Below are positions 37,301-49,300 of a stretch of 58,742 nucleotides of DNA, one piece after another; position 1 is the stretch's first letter, and the number at the start of each line of letters is the position of its first letter. The stretch spans positions 1 to 58,742 of the forward strand of contig JAVBXM010000245.1 of NCBI GenBank assembly GCA_030824585.1, written 5' to 3'. The position numbers and the translations under genes were made by a program. Source of the stretch: Phaeospirillum sp. (GTDB lineage Bacteria > Pseudomonadota > Alphaproteobacteria > Rhodospirillales > Magnetospirillaceae). The notes below the pieces were generated by a model. It was not told the DNA's origin, ran no database searches, and was given only the letters and a program-made list of their open reading frames with translations.

Positions 37301-40300
37301 TCGGCCTGGACCTGGGTCTGGTCGCGCGTCACGCCCCAGATCCGCACATCGGCCATATCGCCCATGAAGTTCTGGGCGGGGATGCCGGGCGCGGCGGAGC
37401 TGCCCAGGTAGACCGAACCGGTCAGGGTGTAGGGGTTGATGGTGGCGGTGCCGTCCAGTACGCCATCCACGTAATAGGTCACCGCCCCGGCGCTGGTGAC
37501 GGCGCCGGCCACGTGGTGCCACTGGCCATCGGCGACAACCGAGGAGCCGACCGAGATCGCGCCGTTCTGCGACTGCCCGATGCCCAGCTTTCCATTGGCG
37601 GCCACATACAGGGACATGCCGGTGTTGGAGCCGTCCTGGCCGATGAAGGCAATGGTCTGGTTGGCGTAGGAATCGGTCCTGATCCAGGCCTCGAAGGTGA
37701 GCGGTCCGCTCCCCTGGCCGATGGAATTGCCGACGGTCATGGCGGCGGACATGGAGCCGTCGAAATGCAGGGCATCCTTGTCATCGGCGTTGATGACCGA
37801 GGGCATCGAGGTGCCGATGGGCACCAGGGCCGGGCCGGTGGCGTTGAGGGAGGCCACCGGTACGGCTCCGCCCACATTGTCGAACGACCAGGCGCCGACC
37901 AGCCCGGGCTCGGTGCCGGCGGGCTGCAATTCCTTGCCGGTCACGATCTCGGTGCCGGTACGGGCCTCGCTCCAGACCCGCACGTCGTCGATCATGCCCT
38001 TGAAGGCGGTGGCGACATCGACCGTGGTCGTGCCGCCGTTATGCATGCCGCCGACCATCAGGTCGGTGGCCGACGGCTGGGCGGTCGGTGTTCCCACCTG
38101 GACCGTATCGACCACCTGATCGTCGGCATAAAGCTTGTAGACGCCACCCGAGCGGACCACCGCCACGTGGTGCCAGTCGCCGTCGGTGTAGGTGGCGGCG
38201 CTCTGCAGGCTCCACGAGGCGCCGGCATAGGTGTCGGGCGACAGGAAGGTCAGCTTGCCGTCCACCAGGGCCAGGGCGAAGGAGCCCGCCACCCCGCCGA
38301 TGTTGTTCCCCTGCCCGACGATGATGCGGGTCCCCGCCGCGGTTTCGGCGGTTTTGATCCAGGCTTCCAGGGTGAAGTCGCCGGTACTCGGGGCCAGGGC
38401 CTGACCGGCGGCATAGCCGGAATGACCATCGAAGAAGGCGGAACCACTGCTGCCGACCGACAGACCACCCAGGACGGGGGCGTGGTCGCCGGGGCTCTGC
38501 ACCACCAGCTTGGCTACCGCCGGCATGGAGGTAAAGGTACCGTCGCTGACCGTGTACCTGATGGTATCGGTGCCGTAGAAGCCGAAATCCGGGGTGTAGG
38601 TGAAAGCGCCGGTATTGGAATCGAGAGTCAGGATGCCGTGGCTGGGCTGGCCGGAGATGCTGCCCGAATTGTACAGGGCATAGGTCAGCGCGTGGCCTTC
38701 CAGGTCGCTGGCGGTCAGCGTGTCGGTCAGGACCCCGTCGTTGCTGACGGTGAAGGTCGGCGCCAGGCGGTCCGAGAAGGTGTAGCTGGCGGTGCCGCCG
38801 GTGCTCGTCAGCCCGTTGACGCTGGAATCCGTCGGGTTGGGGCTTAGACCGTCGAAGCGCCAGTAACCGGACAGGCCGGCTTCATAGCCGTGCAGTTCGG
38901 CGCTCATATTGGCGACGATCTCGGCCTGGGTGCGCACGCCGTGCCATACCCGCACCTCGTCCAGCAGGCCGTTCAGGGCATAACCGGCATTGCCGACCGG
39001 CGTGCCCAGGCCCAGCAAGCCGGTATCGGTCACCGGCAAGGGGATGGCGGGAATGGTGGCCGTGCCGTAGACCGCGCCGTCGAGATAGAGCGTGACGCTG
39101 CCGCCGCTGCTGATGCTGGCCGCCACATGGTGCCAGGTGCCGGTGAAGGTGGTCGGCGTGCCGGCCAGGGTGACCTCGGTTCCTCCGACCACGGCGATCA
39201 GGGTGAAGGTGCCGGGCTGGCCGGCGACTTCCTTGACGAACAGGCCGTATTCGACGCTGCCGGCGGCGGTGCCGCGGGCGACCACCGCGTGCATCTGGCC
39301 GGGGACCTCGGCGGCCTGCGGCTTGACCCAGGCCTCCAGGGTGACGGCGTCGGAGAAGGCCAGCTTGCCGCCGGCGTCGCCGACGGTGACCGCGTTGGCG
39401 CCGCCCCCGGTGATATAGAGGGCATAGCCCGTCCCCGCCCCGGCCACCGGGGCCTGATTGACGGGATGCACCGTGATGGACACGGTCTGCGGCGCCTGCG
39501 GATCCTGACCGTCGCTCAGCCTCACCTGGAACGAATCCGTCGTGGCGGTCGAGCCGTCGTTGTAATAGTTCAGCCCCATGGTGCCGCCGGAGGTGATATC
39601 GGCGGCATTGAAGGCGTCGCCCACCGCCAGCACCCGGCCGTTCAGCACCAGGGTACCGTGATCGGGCAGATCGGTGACGATATAGCTGAGCTGCGAGGCC
39701 GGGCCACCGTCGGGGTCCCAGGCGTTCAGGCCGAGCGTACCGCTCATGATGCTCAGGGACCCGCCCTGGCAGGCGACCATGGACGTTCCCACCGTCAGGG
39801 TCGGGGCATCGTTGGCGGCCGCCACCGAGAACATCAGGTTGGTGTTGATGGTGCCGCCGATGCCGTCTCTCAGCGTGAGGTCGATGGACTCGCTGCCGGT
39901 GGTTCCCGCCGCCACATACTTGATGAGATCGGCGGTGACGTCGGCCTGGGTGAAGGTCGCACCGGCCCCCAGCACCGTGGCGCCCTTCATCAGCGTTCCC
40001 TGGTGCGCCAGGGTGCCCACGGTGTAGACCAGCGACGAATCCGCCACCTTGATGCTGTCGCTCGGATTGAGGTAGGCCTCGTTCAGGGTGAAGGTCCCCG
40101 ACTGGCCCATCATCAGACTGGGCGGCGCCAACTGCAGATTGTGACCGTCATAGCCCACATTGGCCGTGAAGGCCTGGGCCACCACGTTGCCGTGCCCGTC
40201 GCTGACGTTGACGGTGAAGGTGTCGCTGCCCGCATAGCCGACATCGGCCATGTAATTCAGGTTGACGCCGGTCAGCATCACCGTGCCATGGGCCGTCTTG

Positions 40301-43300
40301 GTGCCGCCCAGCAGCGTATAGGTCAGGGGGTCGCCGTCGGCATCGGTGGCCATCAGGTTCCCGGACATGGAGCCGCCATTGGCCACCGAGAACGAGGTGG
40401 CGGCGACGGTGCCGTTCATCAGTCCCTGCCAGACCGGCGCGTCCTCCACCGGATCGATGGTCAGATTGGCCGTGGCGGTGGTGGCGGAATAGGCCGTTCC
40501 CATGGCGGTGTCGGCCAGGGAGCCGCTGGCCAGACCGTTGGTGCCGTCCCAGGCCTTGAACTCGAAGGTGACGTTGCCGTTGAAATCGGCGCTGGCGGGA
40601 ACGAAGCGCACCTTGGCGGACGCGGCAAGCACCAGGGCGTTGCCGTTGCTCAGCGCATTGCTCATGGCCGTCCAGCCGCCGACGCCGTCCAGGCTGTATT
40701 CCCAGGTTCCATTCGGGCCGACATTGGCATTGGTCACGGCGATGCCCATGCCGCCCGCCACCACCAGGGCATCGGTGAAGTGCCCGGCGACCAGATCGGA
40801 AACCAGGGTTCCGGCCCCGCCCATGGTGCCTTCGTTGACATAGGCCAGGCGATAACCGCTGACGCTGTAGCTGATGTTGTCCAGGCCCGCGGCATCGGCC
40901 TCGGCATGGTACATGATGCCGTTCCACAGCGAGGCGTTCTGCGCCGTCGTTCCGGTCCACAGCAGGTTGGCGTTGAGGTTCTGCAGCCCCGACACCGCCG
41001 TCCACACGCCCAGATTGCTCAGGTCCTTGTAGAAGAGGCTGATCGCCCCCTGGCCGTTGTTGGCATCGGTGTCCAGCACCACCCGGAAGCGTTCCCAGGC
41101 GCCGGTCAGGTCGATGTTGGCGGTCACCGTGGTGCCGTCGGCCAGACGCAGATAGGCGTCGTGGCTGACCAGGCTGTAGCCGGCCCCGATGGAGGTCTCG
41201 AACGGATCGAGGGCCGTCGTCGAGTCCGACGACACGCTGAGGATGTCGCCGTCGCCGTCGAGGTCGGCGCCAACCCGCAGGAAATTGCCCCAATAGGTGG
41301 GGGTGAAGTCGTATTCCAGGGTTACGGTCATCCCCTTGACCAGGGTCGGCATCATGAAGCCGCCGCTGGACAGGTGGGAGATCTCGACGTTCTGGTTGCC
41401 GCCGATCAGGACATTGGTGAAGGCCTTGTTGCCGGTATAAAGCCCCGACGCCGGCACCATCTCGATGGAATTGTCGGTGGCCCGGTTGCTCACCCAGCCA
41501 TCCTGCCCGCCGATGGCGGTTGCCGGGGCCAGGCCCTCGAAATTATAGAAGGCGCTGCCCGGCGCCCCGACTCCGTCCAGGGTCGGAGTCTGGTTGACCT
41601 GCGCCCCGATGATATCGTTCGCCGTCGGCGCGCCGGTCATGCCCTGCAGCTTGATCAGGGTGCCGCCCAGGCTGCCGCCGTTCACCGCCAGCCAGCCGTT
41701 GGTGCCGTCGGTCATGAAGCCGACGGTGTTGAGGCCGGTGACATTGCTCAGTGCCGCCGCCGTAGCTTCCGGGGTCCCGGCCCAGGTGAGCTGCGGCACA
41801 TAGAGCAGGCTGCCGCCCGCCGACAGGTCGATCTTGTCGATGGCGGTGACGAAATCGGTGATGACATCGACATTGCCGCTGGTCGAATCGCCGGCCGCGA
41901 CGTAGCTGAACGTGTCCATGCCGCCGCCGCCGGTCAGGATGTCGGCGCCGCCGGCACCGGTGATCAGGTCGCCGCCGGCCCCACCCGTCAGGGTATCGGC
42001 CCCGGACGTGCCGGCGAGAACGTCGCCGCCGCCCAGATTGAAGGTCGGGCTGAAATTGCCGCTGGTCAGGGCGCCCAGGGTCACGCCTTGCAACCGGACC
42101 AGATCCGCCCAGGCATAACCGGCGGCACCGCCGTCCATGTCGAATTGCAGGACGGTATCGGGCCCCATCTGCACCAGTTGGAGATAGCCCCCCGGCGCGA
42201 ACGGATTCGTCCCGGCATAGCCGGTGAAGGTGGACAGCAGGGAGGCAAGGTTGATCACGTCGCCGCCGGGGCCCGCCTGGAAGTCGGTGACCACCACCGA
42301 CGACGACGACGCCATGTTGCTCCAGCCGTCGATCACCAGGGTATCCGACCCCGCGCCGGTGGTCACCGTCAGGCCCAGCGGCATGGCTCCGCCGGCCTGG
42401 GTGTTGCTGGCGCTGATCTGGAACGTGTCGGCCCCGTTTCCGCCATCGGCCACCAGGGTAACCCCGGTGGCCGGGCCGGAAGCGTTGGCGTTGAGCTGGA
42501 AGGTATCGTCGCCATCACCGCCCGCCAGGGTGGTGATGCCGCCGCTGGCACTGCCGGTCGCCGCCGCCAGGAGGTCGTTGCCCAACCCGCCGTCGATGCG
42601 GGCAATACCGCTGCCCACATGGATGGTGTCGTTGCCGGCACCGCCCGTCAGGGTCAGCAGGTTGGTGCTGTCGCTCACAGAAAGAGTCTTGCCGTCGCTG
42701 AACCGCAACTCGTCCACACTGGAGGCATAGAGCTGGGTGCCGCCATTGCTCACCCACAGGCTGCCGGCCGAACCATTGATGGTCGCCGACGCCTCGGTCA
42801 TCTGCAGGCTGACCACGTCGTATCCGATGCCGCCCATGAGGCTGGTGGTGCCGCTGCCCGCCGCCAGGCTCAATCCACTGGAGCTCATGGCCGAGACGTC
42901 CAGCGCCAGCGGACCGCTGACGGCGGAGGCATCGATCGCGACGATGCCGGCCGCCATGGCCGACGGGCCCAGGCTCAGCGAGCCGGAAACCCCGGCGCCG
43001 AGCTTCAGCGTCTCCACGCCGTGGATATCGGTAAAGGCGCCGTCGGACAGGTCGCCGTTCAGGCTGGTCAGGGCCAGGACGTCGGTCCCCGCCCCCAGAT
43101 CGATGCTGCCGCCGGCAAAGGGGTCGGCCAGCGTCACCACGTCGTTGCCGGTACCGCCGAACAGCGTCTCGACACTGGAGACGGTCAGGGTCCGGCCGCT
43201 TCCCATCAGGGTCAGGGTGTCGACGCCGAAGCTGCCGTCCACAGAGGTCACCCCCGCCCCAACCACCAGCTTGTCGTCGGCCATGGAGCCGATCACCTGG

Positions 43301-46300
43301 CTTCCGTTGCCGTTCACCGACACGTGGCCGTTGCCGCCGGTGAAGGCGACCCACATGGAATTGGCGCTCAGCGTATCGGTCGCCCCGCCGTCGTTGACGG
43401 TGGTGGTGCCGCCATTGACGGTGACGGTGGCGACGGGGCTCTGCATCTGGAAGACATTGATCCCGCTGCCGCCGACGAAGGTATCGGCGCCGGAGCCGCC
43501 GGCAAAGGTCACGGCCGCCGACAGGGCTCCGGCATTCAGCGCCACGTCGGCACTGCTCAGATGGGCGTCCAGGTTGTTGAGGCCCGCCGCCGAGGCCAGC
43601 GCCCCCATGGTGATGGACGTGGCCGCGCCCGATGCCACCAGTTCCACCACCTCGATGCCACTGACATGGGCGAAGGACGCGTCGGCGATGGTGCCCGACT
43701 GGTTGAGCAGCAGGGTGTCGTTGCCCGCTCCGCCGCTCACCAGGCTCATGGTGCCGAGAGCGGCCCCCGAAACGGTCAGGGTATCGTCGCCATCACCCAG
43801 GCTGACGCCCTTGAAGCCCGAGCCGAGGCTCAGCGTATCGTTGCCGAGGCCGCCGCTCAGCGTCTGGTTGCCCGCCGGGCCGCTTATGGTGACCGGCATT
43901 CCTCCCAGGCTGAGGGTAGCGATGCCGGCCAGGGTGTCGGTGCCGTCGCCGCCACCCGCCACGGTGACGGTGCCGCCGGCATTGGCCGACAGGGTGTAGG
44001 AGGACTCGATCCCCATGAACACTACGGTGTCCGACCCGCCGCCGCCGGTGATGGTGTCGTTGCCGAACGAGGCATAGAAGGTCTCGTTGGCCGCCGAGCC
44101 GGTGCTGGGATAGCTCACCGTCACCGAGACGGTGAACGGATTGGAGATGGCGCCGGTACCGTCGACCGCCACCACCTCGAAGCTGTCGGTATAGGCGGAC
44201 CCCACCGGACTATTGATGTGGGCCGGACCGGGAACATAGGTATAGGTGCCGGTGACCGGATTGATGGTGACGGTCCCCTTGCCATCGGCGGTCGGGGCCG
44301 AGACCAGGGTGCTGACGCCGTTCCAGATGGCGTAGGTCACGGTGTCGGCGGCATCGGCGTCGACGGCAGCCAGCGAGCCGGTTCCCACGGTCAGATTGGT
44401 GGTCAACATGGGAGCCGGGGCGGACAGAACCGGCGCGTCGTTGGTGCCGGTCAGGGTGACGCTGGCCCCGAGGGTCGCCTGGATGCCCGCCGTGACGTTG
44501 TTGACCCGGATGGAGAAGGTGTCGACCGCCGTCGCTCCGGCCGCCAGGGCGGTGGCGGCGGCGTTCGGCGTGAAGGTGTAGACGCCCGTGCTCGAGTCGA
44601 TGGTCAGCGAGCCATGGGCGGTAGCGAGGCTCCCGACCGCCTGGGTTCCGTTCCACAGGGAATAGGATACGGTTTCCCCGGCCAAGGCGCTTGAAAGGCC
44701 GACCGTGCCCGAGCCCCCCACATGGTCCGAAGCGGTGACGTTGGTGTAGGTGACGGGAATGGCATTGGCCATGCTTTGGACGAAGTCCGAGGCCACCGGC
44801 GCGGTCGTGATGCCGGCCAGCTTGACCAAACCACCATCATAACTGGTCCCGGTGCCGGCTCCCTTGACATAGACCCATCCGTCGACCCCATCGGTGAAGA
44901 AGGCCAGGGTATTGTTGAGCTGGCCGTTGCCGACGATGGCCGCCACCGAAGCCGATACGCTTCCCGCCCAGAAATTGGCGTGCAGCATGGAATATCCCGC
45001 CGCTCCGACAAGGCTCGCCTTATCGACACCGTGGACGAAGTCGGTGATCAGGTCGGTCGCCGTCGCGGTGGAATCGCTGGCCGACGAGAAGGCGAAGACG
45101 TCCGCCCCGGCCCCGCCGGTCAGTTCATCACCGCCGCCGCCGCCGAACAGGGTATCTGCACCGCCGTTGCCGAACAGGGTATCGGCACTGCTGCCGCCCT
45201 TGATGATATCGGCATTGGCGCCGCCGAGAAGGATTTGCGACCGGGCCAGGGACGAGCCGTCGTAGGTGCCGTCCACCTGCGTCTGCTTGGCGCCGACGCC
45301 CACGGTGAAGGTGGTGCTGTTGGTGGCGCTGGCGGTGCCGTCGGTGGCGGTGGCCGTCACCGTCAGGGCGATATCGCCGTTGTAGCCGGCCGGCGGCGTC
45401 ATGGTCAGGGTCGACAAATTGGTGATGTCGGACCCGGACAGCGTCCACACGCCGCCCCCCGTGCTGGTGCCCAGGCTGAGCGTCGCGCCGGCCGGAACGC
45501 CGCTGATCTTCAGGGCATAGGGATCGGGGTCGCTGGCATTGGCCGTCAGCGTGATGCCCAGGGCGATGGCGGTGACCGATCCGGAATAAACGTTGGTGGC
45601 GGATAGAGTCGGGGCGTGGGCGACCGGCGACACGATGATGGATCCGGTCAGGATGCCCGAGGACAGCGAAGAATAGCCGCCGGTGGTACCGGTGGTGTCG
45701 AGGCCGGTGTGAACCGTGCCGGCCCCGCCGTCCCAGGCGCGGAAGGTGAAGGTGGCGGTCCCATCCGCATTGCTGTTGGGCACGAAGCGGATGCGGTCGG
45801 TGGACGCCAGCAGGAAGGCGTTGTTGGCCGCCACCGCCGGAATGGCGATCCACGACGTGCCGCCGTCGGTCGAATACTGCCATGTCCCGCCCGCCCCGGT
45901 CGCCAGCGAGGTCAGGGCCATGCCCAGGCCGGCCTTGGCGGTATCCACGTCGGCGACGCGACCCGCCATGATGGACGAGACCAGCGACCCCGTATTGGAC
46001 GCGGAGGCCACATCCTCGGTGATGGAGATCAGGGAGGGAGCCGTACCGGCCAGGGTCGGCGCATGATTGACATGACCGACGGTGATCGTGGCGCTGGCAC
46101 CGTCGGTGACGGTGAAGGACGTGGTTCCCAAGCTGCCGTTGGTCAGCAGCGTTTCGTAGGAACCGCCCTGGCTGAGCTTGTAGGAGAACGTATCGTCATA
46201 AGAGCCGGCCTTCAGGGTCCCCGTGCCGCTGTCGGTCAAGCTCCAGGCATAGTTGCCCGATGCCTGATATTGCAGGTTGCCCAAATTACTGACGGCGATG

Positions 46301-49300
46301 GACTGATTGAGGGTGACGATGACGCCCGAAAGCAGCAGCGAGCCATAGGTGGGCAACGCGGTGATGATCACGCTGCCATTGACGGTATTGACGTCGTTGG
46401 TCGAAACATTGACTCCGACCGCGACATTCTCGTTGCCGCTGAACGCATCGTTGACCGCATCAACGATCAGCGCCTGCTTGGCGGCAGCGGCACGGGCATC
46501 GATCAGCGACTGGAACTGGCTGTTCAGCGCGGTGATCTGCGCCACCTTCTGATCCAGCAGCTTCTGCTGGGCGTCCATGGCGTTGGCCAGGTCGATGGCT
46601 TCCTGTGCCTTGGACACCACGTTGGCGGCCAGTATCTTGGCGTCGGTGACGTCCTGGGACGTCGGCGCCGTGTTGGGATCGTAGGGATTGGCCAGCAGGG
46701 TGCTGTAATCGGTGTTGGCGCTGTGGGTGCCGGTGGATACGCCGGCAAGCACCGTATTTTTCAAGGCCAGCAACTTGGCGGCCACCGTGTCGGGGGCCTT
46801 GTAGAGCGACGTGGGCAAGGGCTCCGCCCCGATCGTCGAACTGCCGGTCAGCGAATTCAGGATCGAGCTCGCCGTAGCCTCGCCGGCATGGTTACCGAGG
46901 AAGGTGGCGAGGTTGGTCTGCAGCGTCTGGGCGGTGGCGTCGATGGCGCTCACCGTGGACGCGATCGACGAATACAAGGTGGTGGCCCGGCTTTGCGCCG
47001 TGTTGGCGGCGGTATTGGCGGCGCTGGCCTGGGCCACCGCCGCGTCGATAGCCGATTTGTAGAGCTTCGTCTGGTTGTTGGCGAAGTGGTCCAAGGTGTC
47101 GTAGGCGTTAGTGGCGCTGGTATCGGCCTTGTTGGCGGAGATCACCCGGTTGGCGGCGTCGTCGGCAAGGGTCTGGGCATCGGCCGCCGCCTTGACGATG
47201 TAGTTGTAGTAGTCGGTGATAACCGTGGTTTTCTGGGCCGCCGACAGGGCGTTGTAGGCCGTCGTGGCATTCGCCTTCAAGGTCTGCAATGCCGCCGCCG
47301 CACCGGCCGCCGTGGCCGAATCCGTCGAATTCCCCAACGCGGACTGAGCATCGGACGCGGCGGTATGGGCGCCATCCCTGAATGAAACAATGGAGGCCGC
47401 CGTGGCGCCATTGGTGGTCAGGGCGGCAACGGCGGAATCACTGTTGTTCTTGGCGCTGGTCTCACACTCGACCACCTCGGCCTGCTTGGCCCGGGCCGTG
47501 GTGAGATAGGTCGCGGCATCCGCGGCGTAACCGTGCAGGGCCTGGGCGGTCTGCAACCGGGCCTGGGCCGCGATGGCGTTGGCATAGGCGGTATCGATGG
47601 TGCTGGTGGCGCTCTCGGCCTGGGTGCGCAGGTTGTCGATCACCCCGGCCAGGCGGATGGCCTCGTTGGCGGCCGAGACCGCCTGGGCGGAATTCTGGAC
47701 CGCGTCGGCGGCGGTGGTCGCCGCCAAGGCGGCGGCGGCCTTGGCCTCGGCCTGACTCAACTGGTAGGCGGCGCCGGCGGTGGAGGAGTTCAGGGCGGTG
47801 CCGGCGGAACTCTGGGCGTTGAGAATCTGGGTCTTGGCCTGGATCGCCTCGTTGTAGGCGGCCCGGATGGTGGCGCTGGCCTGCTGGTCGGCGGAGACGG
47901 AGGCCGACTCCACGGTGGCATAGTTGTCGAACAGCGCCTGGATGGCGGCCAGCTTGCCGCCAGAGGCCGTCAGCGTGTTGTAGGACGCCGAGATGGCAGC
48001 CAGATCGTCGGTGGAATCGCTGGCGTTGGCGGTGCTGTTAACCGCCAGCCGGGCATCGGCCGCACCCTTGGCGGCATCGTAATCGGCCTTGGCCCAGGTC
48101 ACCGCCTCGACGGCCACCTTGACCTTGGCGACCGCCAGGGCCAGTTCGGTGTCCACCTGATTTTGCAGGCTGGCGATGTTCTGCGCCATGGCCGCCAACG
48201 CCTTGGCCGCCAAGGCGGCGGCGCTGGACTGCGCCGCCGCGTCCTTGGCCGCGTCGGCGGCCAGGGACGCGGCGTCGCGGGCGGTGGTCACATCGGCGCC
48301 GGCATTGCCGGTGACGGCATGGGCATCCACCGCCTTGGTCGTGGCGGTGGTCACGTCGTTCTGGGCGTTGGCCACCGCGTTGGTCAACGAGGTCTGCTGG
48401 GCGGCGGCGCCGCTGGAGGCACCGGACAATTGAGTCCGGGCGGTGTTCAGCAGGCTGGTGGCCGTGGCGATCTCGCCCGACGTGCCGTCGGCCGCAGCCA
48501 GGGCATTCTGCGCCGCCAGCACCTTGGCGGCCACCGTGGCATTGGCCAGGATCGCGGCCGAACCGCCGGTCACATTGCCCAGGCTGGTCAGGGCGCCGGA
48601 GATGGCGTTGCTCATGGTGCCCAGGGCGGTCACCGCCGTGCCGGCCCCGGAACCGGAATCCACATGGATGCGGTTATCCAGGGTAAGGGCCAGATCCTGA
48701 CTTTCACCGGCATCCAGGGTCCCGTTGAGCAGCAGAGCGGCGGCATCGCCCTTGGTCTTGGCGGTCTGGGCGTCGCGCCAGGCGTTGTTGGCCTGGGTCA
48801 CCGCGGCATCGGCCGCCAGTTGCGCCGCCGCCACCGTCTGGGCGTTGGCGGCATCGGCCAGTGCCTGATACGCTTCGGCGGTGGTCACCACCTGGGCGGC
48901 CTGCTGCATATAGGCGATCGCCAAGTCCTTCTGCTGGGCGATATCGGATTGGATGGCCACGGCCTTGGCGTAATCCACCACCGCCTTCTGCTGCGCCTGG
49001 TCGGCGAGGTCCTTGGCGGCCTGCAGGGCATCGCTGTAATTGCCGGGCTGGGTATTGACCAGATTCAGCACGGTGGCGGCGTTGGACAGATAGGTCCCGG
49101 CATTGCCGGCCAGGGTGGTCAGGTTGTCGACCGCGTTCACCGCGTTCTGGTAGGCGTCCAGGGCTGCCGCCAGATCGAAGACGGAGGAGCTGACCACCTT
49201 GGCGGCGGCGGCATTGTAGGCGGCAAGGGCCACCGCCACGTCGCCTTTGGCCGAACCCAGCGCCGATGCGGAATCCGAGCCCAGTGCATTGGTCAACTGC

